Position numbers and translations under genes: made by a program. Shown here piece after piece: positions 23,374 to 33,700 of a stretch of DNA of 64,000 nucleotides. The notes beneath the pieces are model-generated. The model worked only from the letters and a program-made list of their open reading frames with translations, was not told where the DNA came from and did not search any database. Within the stretch, counting starts at the first letter, position 1; the number at the start of each line of letters is the position of its first letter. The stretch spans positions 1 to 64,000 of the forward strand of contig NZ_FXYF01000003.1 in the NCBI RefSeq assembly GCF_900184945.1, in the 5' to 3' direction. Source of the DNA: Antarctobacter aquimaris. GTDB taxonomy: Bacteria; Pseudomonadota; Alphaproteobacteria; Rhodobacterales; Rhodobacteraceae.

Positions 23374-24948
23374 GTGAGCGGTCGTTTGGTGACCAATTCG
23401 GGCAAGAGCGACGGTGCGGTCGAGCCGGACGTGCCCGCCGTCGCCTACGTCCGGATGTCGACGGATCACCAGAAATACTCGACCGAGAACCAGCTGGACG
23501 TCATTCGGAACTATGCCGCCGCGCGGGGCCTTCAGATCCTGCGCGTGTTCGAGGACTCCGGGCGATCCGGGCTGCGGCTCGATGGTCGCGAGGCCTTGCA
23601 GAACCTCATGGCCGAGGTCCGTTCCGGCCACGCCGATTTCAAGGCGATCCTCGTCTATGACGTCAGCCGTTGGGGTCGGTTTCAGGACGCTGACGAGGGT
23701 GCCTACCACGAACATGTCTGCTCCCGCGCGGGGATCCGGGTCCATTACTGCGGCGAGCAGTTCGAGAACGACGGCAGCATCGGCTCGAACCTCCTGAAGA
23801 CCGTGAAGCGCGTGATGGCCGGCGAGTACAGCCGAGAGCTTTCGGTGAAGGTCTTTGCCGGGCAATGCCGCCTGGTGGAGCTCGGCTATCGTCAGGGCGG
23901 CGCGGCCGGATACGGGCTGCGGCGGGTGCTGATCGACGAGCACGGCAACCCGAAGGGCGAACTGTCGCGTGGCGAGCAGAAGAGCCTTCAGACCGACCGC
24001 GTCATCCTCGTCCCCGGCCCCGAGGAGGAGCAGCGGGTCGTCCAGCGCATGTACGAGATGTTCGTGCGCGAGGGGCGTCCCGAGCGGGATATCGCGGAAG
24101 TTCTGAACGCCGAAGGTCACCGCACCGATCTCGACCGGCCGTGGACCCGGGCGACCGTCCATCAGGTGCTGACCAACGAAAAGTACATCGGGAACAACGT
24201 CTTCAACAAGGTGTCCTTCAAGCTGAAGCAGCGTCGGGTGGTAAACCCGCGCGAAATGTGGATCCGGGCTGAGGGCGCCTATCCTGCCATTGTTGACGAG
24301 GCGCTGTTCCTGCGCGCCCGGGAGATCGTGGACGCCCGCAGCCGCCATTTCTCGGATGAGGAACTGCTCGACGCACTGCGCGCGATCCTCAAGCGGCAGG
24401 GCATGCTGTCGGGGTTGATCATCGACGAGGAGGATGATCTGCCGTCCTCCAGCGCCTATCGCAGTCGCTTCGGCAGCCTGCTGCGCGCCTACCGGCTGAT
24501 CGGCTACGAGCCGGACCGCGACTACAGCTACATCGAGGTCAACCGCGCCTTGCGGCAGGCCCATCCGCAGGTCGTGGCCGAAATCATCGCTGGCGTCACC
24601 CGGCACGGCGGGTCGGCCGTGCAAGACCCCGACACTGATCTGGTTCGCGTCAACGACGAGTTCACCGTGTCCATCGTGCTGGCCCGATGCAGCGCCACGG
24701 CAGCCGGGTCGCTGCGCTGGCGCATCCGTCTCGACACCGGACTGGTGCCCGACATCACAATCGCCGTGCGCATGGACGAGGCGAACGAGGCGCCGCGCGA
24801 CTACTACGTGCTGCCCAGCATCGACATGACCTTCGGGAAACTGAAAATCGCCGAGCAGAACGGGCTCGCGCTCGATGCGTACCGGTTCGACACGCTCGAT
24901 TTCTTCTACGCGCTCGCCTCGCGGGCGAGGATCGCGGAGGTGGCGTGA
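23374..24948 (+). CDS. Large serine recombinase with atypical C-terminal domain
   Basis: A 524-residue protein from a GTG start. The N-terminal catalytic domain has AYVRMSTDHQKYSTENQ (Ser nucleophile) and the conserved YDVSRWGRFQD. A recombinase domain follows: GYRQGGAAGYGLRR, then LTNEKYIGNNVFNK. The C-terminal about 170 residues (from about 350) have no CxxC zinc ribbon or obvious coiled coil and instead look alpha/beta (CSATAAGSLRWRIRLDTGLVPDITIAVRM). The stop overlaps the start of the first ParB-like gene (TGATG), so recombinase and ParB proteins are translationally coupled. This coupling suggests the ParB proteins are accessory factors in its reaction or control. Confidence 0.9.
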   Translation: MSGRLVTNSGKSDGAVEPDVPAVAYVRMSTDHQKYSTENQLDVIRNYAAARGLQILRVFEDSGRSGLRLDGREALQNLMAEVRSGHADFKAILVYDVSRWGRFQDADEGAYHEHVCSRAGIRVHYCGEQFENDGSIGSNLLKTVKRVMAGEYSRELSVKVFAGQCRLVELGYRQGGAAGYGLRRVLIDEHGNPKGELSRGEQKSLQTDRVILVPGPEEEQRVVQRMYEMFVREGRPERDIAEVLNAEGHRTDLDRPWTRATVHQVLTNEKYIGNNVFNKVSFKLKQRRVVNPREMWIRAEGAYPAIVDEALFLRAREIVDARSRHFSDEELLDALRAILKRQGMLSGLIIDEEDDLPSSSAYRSRFGSLLRAYRLIGYEPDRDYSYIEVNRALRQAHPQVVAEIIAGVTRHGGSAVQDPDTDLVRVNDEFTVSIVLARCSATAAGSLRWRIRLDTGLVPDITIAVRMDEANEAPRDYYVLPSIDMTFGKLKIAEQNGLALDAYRFDTLDFFYALASRARIAEVA

Positions 24949-25856
24949 TGCCCGACGACTTGGAGCCAACGAGCCAGAAGCAGGTAACCCTGATCCCGAC
25001 CGACAGGGTTAGGGTCCTCAACCCCCGCGTCCGAAATCGGCGCACCTTCGAGGCGATGGTGGAGAACATCGCGCGCATCGGCCTGAAGCGCCCGATCACC
25101 GTGGCACCGCGCCCCGGGACCGATCCGCAGGAGTACGACCTCGTCTGCGGTCAGGGCCGCCTCGAGGCCTTCGTCGAACTGAAGCAGGACCACATCCCCG
25201 CCATTGTGATCGACGCTGACGAGAGCGATTGCCTCGTGATGAGCCTCGTCGAGAACTGTGCGCGGCGGCAGCACAACCCCATCGACCTTATGCGCGAGAT
25301 CGGCGCGCTCCGCCAGCGCGGCTACAACGACCGTCAGATCGGCGAGAAGATCGGCGTTTCCACCGAATATGTGAACATGATCGCCGGGCTGCTGGAGAAA
25401 GGCGAGGAGCGCTTGGTCTCGGCCGTGGAAACCGGGGTGCTTCCGCTGAATCTGGCCATCCAGATTTCCAAGACGGACGCCAAGGGCGCGCAGAAGGCAC
25501 TGATGGACGCCTACACTCAGAACAAGCTGCGAGGCCGGAAGCTGGCGCTCGTGCGCCGCCTGATCCAGCAGCGCGAACTGCGGGGCCCGCAGATCCACAG
25601 CAACCAACTCGGACGCAAGCCTCCGAAACGGGCGCTCACGAGCGAGGGCCTTGTGCGGGCGTATCAGCAGGAGGCGACGCGCCAGAAGCTGCTTATCAAA
25701 AAGGCCGAGCTCACCCAGAGTCGGCTGATGTTCGTGCGCGAGGCGTTCCGGAAGCTCTGCGCGGACGAGCATTTCATGACCCTGCTCAGGGCGGAGGGGC
25801 TCGAGACAATGCCTGCCGACCTTGCGCGGCCCGTGACCGACGGGGCTCCGGCATGA
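24948..25856 (+). CDS. ParB/RepB-like DNA-binding protein 1
   Basis: A 302-residue protein. The N-terminal ParB-like domain has LNPRVRNRRTFEAMVENI, GQGRLEAFVEL (in place of the canonical G-E-R-R motif) and ENCARRQHNPIDLMREIGAL, followed by a KorB/ParB-type HTH (YNDRQIGEKIGVSTEYVNMIAGLL) and a RepB-type C-terminus. In partition systems ParB clamps slide from parS and act with ParA; no parA gene is present here, so segregation is not its obvious role. It is locked between the recombinase (TGATG) and a second ParB-like gene (ATGA). Confidence 0.88.
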   Translation: MPDDLEPTSQKQVTLIPTDRVRVLNPRVRNRRTFEAMVENIARIGLKRPITVAPRPGTDPQEYDLVCGQGRLEAFVELKQDHIPAIVIDADESDCLVMSLVENCARRQHNPIDLMREIGALRQRGYNDRQIGEKIGVSTEYVNMIAGLLEKGEERLVSAVETGVLPLNLAIQISKTDAKGAQKALMDAYTQNKLRGRKLALVRRLIQQRELRGPQIHSNQLGRKPPKRALTSEGLVRAYQQEATRQKLLIKKAELTQSRLMFVREAFRKLCADEHFMTLLRAEGLETMPADLARPVTDGAPA

Positions 25857-26761
25857 AGCGCGAAGCACGCGACACCCTGAAGAGCGTCACGCTCGGGTTC
25901 GAGGACGACTGCGTCACGCTCCCCATCGATGCGATCCTGCCGCTCCGCGCCCTCGGCAAGTCCGCAAAATCCAGCCGGAAGTATCGGCAGATCGTGGCTT
26001 CCATCGCCCAGATCGGGATCGTCGAGCCGCCCGTCGTGGTTCGGAACCCCGACAAGTCCGCCACTTGGTTGCTGCTCGACGGCCATCTTCGGATCGAGGC
26101 GCTAAAGGATGCTGGCGAACAGGAAGTGGAGTGTCTGGTCTCCACCGACGATGAGGCCTTCACCTACAACCGCCAGGTCAGCCGCCTTGCGCCGATCCAG
26201 GAACACAAGATGATCCGAAAGGCGATCGAGCGCGGCGTGCCCGAGGAGAAGATCGCGCTCGCGCTCGATCTCAACATGAGCAGCATCCGGCGCAAGGTGC
26301 GCCTTCTGGACGGCATCTGCGAGGAAACGGTCGGGATCCTGAAAGACAAGCCCGCGACCGGCGCGGTGTTCGACGCGCTGCGCAAGATGAAGACCATGCG
26401 CCAAATCGAGGCGGCCGAACTGCTGGTCAACGCGAACAACTATTCCGTCGCCTACGTGAACGCGATCCTCGCGGGGACGCCGCAGGCCCAGCTGGTCGAG
26501 TCGTCCAAGCCGAAGAAGGTTAAAGGCATCACGCCGGAGGCGATGGCGCGCATGGAGCAGGAACTCGCCCGGCTGCAGGAGGGGATCGCCTCGATCCAGG
26601 ACACCTACGGCGACGACCACCTGCATCTGACCGTGATCAAGGGCTATGTCGGCAAGTTGCTCGGGAACGCGCGGGTCGTGCGCTATCTGGCGCAGAACCA
26701 TCCCGAGTTCCTCGGCGAGTTCCAGACCATCACCGAGATCACGCCGGCCGAGGCCGAGTAG
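25853..26761 (+). CDS. ParB/RepB-like DNA-binding protein 2
   Basis: A 302-residue protein, the same length as its neighbour but only distantly similar. It has a ParB-like N-terminus (LPIDAILPLRALGKSAKSSRKYRQI, VEPPVVVRNP, LLDGHLRIEALK), an HTH (VPEEKIALALDLNMSSIRRKVRLLDGI) and a RepB plasmid-partition C-terminal region (MRQIEAAELLVNANNYSVAYVNAILAGTP). It ends with a helical tail. ATGA overlap with gene 1 implies stoichiometric production, perhaps a heteromeric complex. No ParA-type ATPase follows. Confidence 0.88.
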   Translation: MKREARDTLKSVTLGFEDDCVTLPIDAILPLRALGKSAKSSRKYRQIVASIAQIGIVEPPVVVRNPDKSATWLLLDGHLRIEALKDAGEQEVECLVSTDDEAFTYNRQVSRLAPIQEHKMIRKAIERGVPEEKIALALDLNMSSIRRKVRLLDGICEETVGILKDKPATGAVFDALRKMKTMRQIEAAELLVNANNYSVAYVNAILAGTPQAQLVESSKPKKVKGITPEAMARMEQELARLQEGIASIQDTYGDDHLHLTVIKGYVGKLLGNARVVRYLAQNHPEFLGEFQTITEITPAEAE

Positions 26762-27456
26762 CGGCCTGTAGGTCAACGACGGGGACCCGGACCCAAAAAG
26801 CGCGGGGACCGCAGGAGACGCCGGACTGTGGGCCGGATCAAGCGCGGCGGTGGGGATGGCGGCGAACCCGCTCGGAGCCCACCAGGCCGGCTCGAGTTTT
26901 CGCCGGCCGCGCGGTCGCGCATGCGGCTGCGTTCCATTCGGGGCGTGTCGGAGACCGGGCCACTCCGGCACGCCCATTTGCCCACTCGAAAAACATGGTG
27001 AATCCGCGACGTCCTGAGGTAGTGCGTTGCGGTTCTCTGCGAAAAGAGAACATCTAAAAACGAAACAGGCACAAAAGAATCGAAATTCATCCATGCGAGT
27101 TTTTATGCTATTGATTCCATTGTGCATCGTAAGAATGTGTGAGGTCTGCGTAGCCTTTGGGGTCTCTGCGCATTTCGGAGGGGTTGAGTCATCGAAAATC
27201 TCGGCTCAGAGCCCTGCAGTCATGCGCTGGCAGAACTGCACGCGCACGCTCGTCTCCGAGCGACTATTAATCGTTTTCTCTCGGTTACGTCCGGTAGGAA
27301 CGTCCCAAGACGGGAGTGCTGATCGCCGCATGGGTCCGCGCCGTCGTTAATCCAGACGGAATGCGCGGAACTGCGCAACTAACTGACTTGCCTCGCATTT
27401 TCTTTCACGCCTTCGTTCGAACGCAACCAAACCGAGTTGCGCGAATGGAGGACGAC
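26762..27456. other. Long intergenic interval after the ParB pair
   Basis: I see no supported gene. The left part (to about 27000) is GC-rich, the right part is more AT-rich. It contains the second copy of the 14-bp direct repeat at 27197-27210. Confidence 0.55.
27197..27210 (+). repeat. 14-bp direct repeat, right copy
   Basis: AATCTCGGCTCAGA, identical to 22758-22771. An 11-base core (TCTCGGCTCAG) recurs at 27750-27760, 57 bases before the WYL regulator start. Confidence 0.6.
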
Positions 27457-27660
27457 ATGAAACGGAACTGCATGACTCAAAAGGAACTCGCCGATCGCTG
27501 GACCATCTCGCATCGCACCCTGGAGCGGTGGCGGTGGGCTGGCGAAGGCCCGGCATACATGAAGCTCGGCGGACGCGTCGTGTACCGCGTCAGCGACATC
27601 GAGGCGTTCGAACAAGAGGTCATTCACTCCACGGCTGACCAGCGGATCGCCGCGTCCTGA
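27457..27660 (+). CDS. Excisionase-like helix-turn-helix protein
   Basis: A 67-residue HTH_17-type protein: MTQKELADRWTISHRTLERWRWAGEGP, then a wing (YMKLGGRVVYRV) and the SDIEAFEQE helix. The ATG at 27457 is preferred over 27445 because GGAGG lies 5 bases before it. Likely a recombination directionality factor or local regulator for the neighbouring mobile module. Structurally similar to the product at 6280 but not a close copy. Confidence 0.82.
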   Translation: MKRNCMTQKELADRWTISHRTLERWRWAGEGPAYMKLGGRVVYRVSDIEAFEQEVIHSTADQRIAAS

Positions 27661-27817
27661 CGCCATTCCCGACCTCTCGAATGCGCGTCACACTCCAACG
27701 CTCTGATTTGCGACGCATTTCGATTGCACCACCTTCCCGGCTCGGCTAGTCTCGGCTCAGGCCCAGTAAATGGGCGCGCATAGTTAACGTGCGCATCGCC
27801 CGGGCCGGGAGAACGTG

Positions 27818-28705
27818 ATGGACAACGACAGGTCGGAACTTCGCTGGGGAGTCGAGCAGCGCCTCGAGTTCATAGAGTTCCGCCTGTTCTGGGAGGGACA
27901 TGTGAACCGCAGCGACCTGATGGACCAGTTCGGGGTCTCGGTGAACCAGGCGTCCACCGACCTGAACCGCTACATCGGCTTCGCACCCGACAACATGGTC
28001 TATGACAAGAGCGCGCGGACCTATGTCCGCGGCTCAGGCTTCAAGCCACAGTTCCTCGAGCCCGACGCCAGCCGCTACCTCGCGCAGCTTCGATCGGTGG
28101 CGGACGGGATCCTCGACCGCGAGGACTCCTGGATCGCCGATCTCCCGCCCTATGCTTCGGCCCCGACCCCGGTGCGCGGCGTCAATCCGGTGACGCTCCG
28201 CTCCGTGGTCGGCGCCATTCGTCGCTCCGAGGCGATCGAGGTGAAGTACCAGTCCCTGTCCAGCCCGGACCCGCGCTGGAGATGGATCGCGCCGCACGCC
28301 ATCGCGTTCGACGGATTTCGTTGGCACACGCGGGCGTTCTGCCTGACCGACAAAGCGTTCAAGGACTTCCTGCTCTCACGGATCCTCGACATCCGCGGAT
28401 CGCGGGAGAGCGAAACGTCGGCCGAGAATGACCGCGATTGGCACTCAGAGGTCACCCTGGAGGTCGGCCCCCACCCCGACCTCTCGGAGACGCAGGCGAA
28501 GGTCATCGCGCTCGACTACGCCATGCGGGGCGGCAAGGCGAAGATCAAGGTTCGTCGCGCGCTGCTCTATTATGCGCTCAAGCGCCTCGGACTCGATACC
28601 GCGCCCGAGGCGCGCGCGCCCCAGGATCAGCAGATCGTCCTCATAAATCGCGATGAGATCATCAGCGGCATTCCAGTACGCGGCGCTCGGGAGGCCACGG
28701 CATGA
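27818..28705 (+). CDS. WYL-domain transcriptional regulator (BrxR/CapW type)
   Basis: About 295 residues. The N-terminal winged HTH (VEQRLEFIEFRLFWEGHVNRSDLMDQFGVSVNQASTDLNRY) is followed by the WYL domain (RRSEAIEVKYQSLSSPDPRWRWIAPHAIAFDGFRWHTRAFC) and a C-terminal WCX-like region. This plan and length match the BrxR/CapW regulators that repress phage-defence loci until a ligand or damage signal is sensed. It stands first in the defence-like locus. The ATG at 27818 is one codon after an in-frame GTG; GGGAG precedes it. A TCTCGGCTCAG motif at 27750 is a candidate operator. Confidence 0.88.
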   Translation: MDNDRSELRWGVEQRLEFIEFRLFWEGHVNRSDLMDQFGVSVNQASTDLNRYIGFAPDNMVYDKSARTYVRGSGFKPQFLEPDASRYLAQLRSVADGILDREDSWIADLPPYASAPTPVRGVNPVTLRSVVGAIRRSEAIEVKYQSLSSPDPRWRWIAPHAIAFDGFRWHTRAFCLTDKAFKDFLLSRILDIRGSRESETSAENDRDWHSEVTLEVGPHPDLSETQAKVIALDYAMRGGKAKIKVRRALLYYALKRLGLDTAPEARAPQDQQIVLINRDEIISGIPVRGAREATA

Positions 28706-28771
28706 GAGGGTCTGTCCAGAAACGTCGGATCCTTGGCCGAGAGCTGGCAAGATCATTCGAGGAGTGTGAGA

Positions 28772-30694
28772 TTGGGTAAGCAAGCGGCATTCAAGACCAA
28801 CCCGGTCAGCCTCGAAGAGCTTTTGCGCCAGTGCGGAAACGGCAAGATCCAGCTGCCCGACTTCCAGCGCAGTTGGGTCTGGGACGAGGAGCGCATCAAA
28901 GGCCTGATCGCGTCGATCTCGCAGGCCTTTCCGGTCGGCGCGTTGATGACGCTCGAGGTCAAGCTGGGTGCGGCCGATACGTTCGCGCGTCGGCCGATCC
29001 AAGGGGCGGATGCGGCAGTTGGAGATAGCGCACCTGACCAGCTCCTACTCGACGGCCAGCAGCGCATGACTTCTCTCTACCAAACCTGCCTGCGCCGCGA
29101 GGTGGTGCAGACAGTGACACCGCGTCTCAAGCTCGTGAAGCGCTGGTTCTACATCGACATCAGACAGGCCATGAATCCGGCCGAGGACCGGGAAAACGCC
29201 ATCGTCTCGGTGCCGGAGGATCGGCGGATCAAGTCGGACTTTGACCGGAAGATCGACCTCGACCTCTCCACGCCGGAGCTCGAATACCAGAACCTCATGT
29301 TCCCGCTGAACCAAGTGTTCGACTGGGACGAATGGCAGGATGGGTTCAACGAGTATTGGTTGGAGAACGATCCGGAGACGCGCAAGCTGTTCAAGCCTTT
29401 CAAGGATGAAGTCCTTCAGAACTTCAAATCCTACCAGCTGCCCGTGATCGCGCTTAGCCCCGACACCTCGCACGAGGCCGTCTGTCTCGTCTTTGAGAAG
29501 GTGAACACCGGAGGCAAGCCACTCGACGCATTCGAACTGGTGACGGCGATGTACGCTGCGCGCGGGCATCGCCTACGCGACGACTGGCTCGGCGCCGACG
29601 GCCAGCCGGGGCTCCAGACCCGGCTTCAGCTATTTGGCCGCGCAGCCGAGCAGAAGTTCGGCGTTCTGGAGAAGGTCGCGGCGACCGACGTGCTGCAGGC
29701 CATCGCCCTACTGCACGGGGTCGAGAACCGCGCGGCCGAGATAGCTGCCGGGCGCAAGGAGTCAGAGTTGTCTGCCGTCCGCGCAACGCGCCAGTCACTG
29801 CTCGACCTGCCGCTTGAGGCCTACCTGAAACACCGCGCCGCTGTGGAGGAAGGGTTCAAGACCGCAGCGAAGTTCCTCCGGCAGAACCACATCTACCGGG
29901 TCATCGACCTGCCTTATCAGGGCCAGCTTGTCCCGTTTGCCGCGATCCTCGCCATCATCGGGCCAAGGTTCGACCATGCCGCCGTAAAAGACCAGCTCGC
30001 CCGCTGGTTCTGGTGCGGCATCTTCGGCGAGCTTTACGGCTCGGCCATTGAGTCGCGCTTCGCCAAGGACGTGCTCGAAGTGCCTGCCTGGCTCGACGGC
30101 GGGCCGGAGCCCAGCACGATCACCGATGGCCGCTTCCGCCCTGAGCGACTGCGTACCCTGCGCACCCGCCTGTCGGCAGCCTACAAGGGCATCCACGCCC
30201 TGCTGATGGCCGAAGGTGCGCGGGATCTCCGCTCCGGCCAGCACTTCAAGGACACGGTGTTTTTTGACGAGTATGTCGATATCCACCACATCTTCCCGCA
30301 GGACTGGTGCAAGAAGCAGAAGATCGAACCCAAGGTCTTCGACACTGTCATCAACAAGAGCCCGCTCAGCTACAAGACCAACCGGATCCTCGGGGGCGTC
30401 GCGCCCTCGGTCTATCTGGAACGACTGGAGGCGGGCGGGAAGGACACCCCGCCAATCGCCCGCGACGCGCTCGATCAATACCTGGCCTCGCACGCCATCG
30501 ATCCCGACCTCCTGCGCGCCGACGATTTCGCGGGCTTCATGGCGGATCGCGAGGCGAGGCTGCTCGCAATGATCTCCAAGGCAACCGGTCATGCGATCAC
30601 AAGGGCAGACGCCGCGCCGGAGGAAGGCGAGGATGTCATGCAGGACGACGAGGGATTCGACCTACCAGATCCCGATGCAGAGGAGGCCGCCTGA
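28772..30694 (+). CDS. DUF262/HNH protein, GmrSD-type
   Basis: About 640 residues. The N-terminal DUF262 domain has IQLPDFQRSWVW and the hallmark LLLDGQQRMTSLY at about residue 92, a ParB-related nucleotide-binding/hydrolysing site. A central helical region leads to a DUF1524-like HNH motif at about residue 500 (YVDIHHIFPQDWC), and a basic-acidic C-terminus. Proteins fusing the two halves of GmrSD act as type IV restriction enzymes against modified DNA; here the modification specificity cannot be read. Start is uncertain: TTG 28772 has GGAG 7 bases upstream, TTG 28733 and GTG 28766 are alternatives. The downstream small ORF begins one base after the stop. Confidence 0.85.
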   Translation: MGKQAAFKTNPVSLEELLRQCGNGKIQLPDFQRSWVWDEERIKGLIASISQAFPVGALMTLEVKLGAADTFARRPIQGADAAVGDSAPDQLLLDGQQRMTSLYQTCLRREVVQTVTPRLKLVKRWFYIDIRQAMNPAEDRENAIVSVPEDRRIKSDFDRKIDLDLSTPELEYQNLMFPLNQVFDWDEWQDGFNEYWLENDPETRKLFKPFKDEVLQNFKSYQLPVIALSPDTSHEAVCLVFEKVNTGGKPLDAFELVTAMYAARGHRLRDDWLGADGQPGLQTRLQLFGRAAEQKFGVLEKVAATDVLQAIALLHGVENRAAEIAAGRKESELSAVRATRQSLLDLPLEAYLKHRAAVEEGFKTAAKFLRQNHIYRVIDLPYQGQLVPFAAILAIIGPRFDHAAVKDQLARWFWCGIFGELYGSAIESRFAKDVLEVPAWLDGGPEPSTITDGRFRPERLRTLRTRLSAAYKGIHALLMAEGARDLRSGQHFKDTVFFDEYVDIHHIFPQDWCKKQKIEPKVFDTVINKSPLSYKTNRILGGVAPSVYLERLEAGGKDTPPIARDALDQYLASHAIDPDLLRADDFAGFMADREARLLAMISKATGHAITRADAAPEEGEDVMQDDEGFDLPDPDAEEAA

Positions 30695-30781
30695 ATGGAC
30701 CCCATTCTCAAGCGCCCTGTCGTTCGCGACCAATGGGTCGGGATTTTGCCTCCGGCGAAGCTCATCGAGGTCGCGCCGTGA
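30695..30781 (+). CDS. 28-codon coupled ORF between DUF262 and helicase genes
   Basis: ATG at 30695 directly follows the DUF262 stop and has a strong AGGAGG at 30681-30686, 8 bases upstream. It encodes a short peptide (MDPILKRPVVRDQW...) and its stop overlaps the helicase GTG start (GTGA). It could be a real micropeptide, a leader coupling translation of the helicase, or a relic of a lost gene. Confidence 0.45.
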   Translation: MDPILKRPVVRDQWVGILPPAKLIEVAP

Positions 30782-33700
30782 CCAGACTGGAAGACATCAA
30801 GAACGGTGCCTCCGTTGCGGGCGTCGTTCCGAATCAGACGGTTGAAGCGGTTTCGGTCGAATGGATCGGGGATCAAGCGATCAACCTCGTGTACCGAATT
30901 CCGGGTGGCAGCGTTTCGGAGACGACGCTCTATCGCGATGACGAGCATCGTCTCGCCGTCGAGCAGCCAGGCCGGGCATGGTCTTTCGATGCAGACGCGA
31001 GTCTTCTGCGGCTGGTCACCGAAGCGAACCGGATCAAGCTCGCACACTACTTTGATCCGTATCTGGCGATCCACACGAGCCTCGTCGACCCGCTTCCGCA
31101 TCAGATCACGGCCGTCTACGGCGAAATGCTGCCGCGGCAGCCGCTTCGCTTCCTGCTTGCCGACGATCCGGGAGCCGGCAAGACCATCATGGCGGGCCTC
31201 CTGATCAAGGAGCTGATCGCGCGCAGCGATCTCGAGCGCTGTCTGGTCGTCGCGCCCGGCAGCCTAGTCGAGCAATGGCAGGACGAACTGGGAGAGAAAT
31301 TCTCGCTCGAGTTCGACATTCTTTCTCGCGAGATGATCGAGACTTCGCGTTCGGGCAACGTCTTCAATGACCGCAACCGGCTGATCGCTCGCCTCGATGT
31401 TCTCGCGCGGAACGAGGATCTCCAGCAGAAGCTCGCGTCCTCCACGGAATGGGATCTGATAATCTGTGACGAAGCTCACCGTATGTCGGCAAGCTACTTT
31501 GGCGGCGACGTCAAGTACACCAAGCGATACCAGCTGGGCCAGCAGCTCGGCCGGGTCTGTCGCCACCTGCTACTGATGTCCGCTACGCCGCACAACGGCA
31601 AGGAGGAGGACTTCCAGCTTTTCATGGCGCTGCTGGATGGCGACCGCTTCGAAGGTCGCTTCCGTGACGGCGTGCATTACGCCGACAGTGCCGACATGAT
31701 GCGCCGCCTGACAAAGGAAGAGCTGCTGAAATTTGACGGCAGGCCGCTGTTTCCTGAACGTCGGGCGTACACGGTGAAATACGACCTCTCGCCCGAAGAG
31801 GCAGCGCTCTACAGCGCAGTCACGGAGTACGTTCGGACGGAAATGAACCGCGTGCAGAGGTTCGCGGAGCAAGATGGCAAGAAACGGAATAATGTCGGCT
31901 TCGCGCTTCAGATCCTGCAGCGTCGTCTCGCCTCGTCGCCTGCCGCAATCTACCAGTCCCTGAAGCGCAGACGAGAGAGATTGGAAGCTGAGCTGGCCGA
32001 AGCCAGGCTGGCTCGCAAGGGTGGCCGCGCCGATTTCCACGAGCCGAGCGTCCCGGACGAAGTGCTCAAGAACATCGACGAGTATGGCCAGGACGAGGTC
32101 GATGAGCTCGAGGATCTGATCTCGACAGGCGCAACGACCGCAGAAACGGTCGAGCAACTCGAGATCGAGGTCCAGACCCTCAAGGGACTGGAGATCATGG
32201 CGCTCGACGTCCTTCGCTCGGGCAAGGATACCAAGTGGACCCAGCTCGATCGCATCCTCGACGATGAGCTAATGGTCGACAGCGACGGAAACCGCCGCAA
32301 ACTGATCATCTTCACCGAGCCCAAGGATACCTTGCACTACCTGCTGGAAAAGGTGCGCGCGCGCCTTGGAAAGCCGGGAGCCGTCGAAGTCATCCATGGC
32401 GGCGTCACCCGGGAGGAGAGGCGCAAGGTCGTCGAACGCTTCATGCAGGATCGGGACATGCTGGTCCTGATCGCGAACGATGCGGCTGGCGAAGGCGTGA
32501 ACCTTCAGCGCGGCCACCTGATGGTCAACTACGACCTGCCCTGGAACCCGAACAAGATCGAGCAACGGTTCGGCCGCATTCACCGGATCGGTCAGACCGA
32601 GGTCTGCCATCTCTGGAACCTTGTCGCCGCTGATACCCGTGAAGGCGAGGTCTATGCTCGTCTCCTCGAGAAACTTGAGGCGGCGCGGGAAGCCCTCGGC
32701 GGCCGCGTCTACGACGTGCTGGGCGAGCTGTTCGAAGGAACGGCGCTGCGCGATCTGCTGGTGGAAGCCATCCAGTACGGCGAGCAGGAGGACGTGAAGG
32801 CGAGGCTGTTTCAGGCGGTTGACGGCGCTGTCGATCAGCAACACCTCCTCCAGCTTCTGGAGCGCCGAGCGCTCACGAACGACACCATGCCCGCCGCCCG
32901 CGTGCACGAGCTGCGGATCGAGATGGAGCGGGCCGAGGCGCAGCGTCTCCAGCCGCATCACATCCAGAGCTTCTTCGTCGAGGCGTTCAAGCACCTCGGT
33001 GGCCAGATCAAGCGTCGTGAGGAAGGCCGATGGGAGATCACCCACGTCCCGCTCAGCATCCGCGAGCGGGATCGCCAGGTCGGCACTGGCGCGCCGATCC
33101 AGAAGAAGTATGAACGGATCTGCTTCGAGAAGAACAAGATCAACCAGCAACCCGTCGCGGCCTTTGTCTGCCCGGGCCATCCGCTGTTGGATGCGGTGAT
33201 CAGCCTCGTGCGAGAGCAATACGATCACCTCATGAAGCGCGGGGCCATCCTCGTCGACGACACGGATCCGGGCGAGGAGATCGCTGCAATTTTTCTCTTG
33301 GAGCACAGCGTTCAGGACGGCCGACCCACGGCCGCTGGCAGGTCCCACATCGTCTCTGAACGTCTCCAGTTCGCCGCGATCGACCGGAACGGCGCCGCGA
33401 CCAACGCCGGCATCGCACCCCACCTGAACCTGCGCCCGGCGCGCCCCGAAGAAGTCGCGCGCGTCGAGGATCTGCTGCAGGCTGACTGGCTGCGCACGGA
33501 CCTCGAAAAGACCGCCGTCCGCTTCGCCACCGTCGAACTCGCCCAGAAGCACGTCGCGGAGGTCAAGGCGCGCCGCATCCCCGAGATCGACAAGGTCGAG
33601 CAGGAGGTGAAGGCGCGGCTCAAGAAGGAAATCAACTACTGGGACGCGCGCGCCTTCGAGTTGAAGGAGGAGGAGCGCGCCGGCAAGAAGACCCGCCTCA

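Noticed and set aside
24948-26761. Plasmid partition (parAB) or repABC locus
   Set aside because: There is no ParA ATPase and no RepC replication initiator; the two ParB-like genes are instead coupled to a recombinase.
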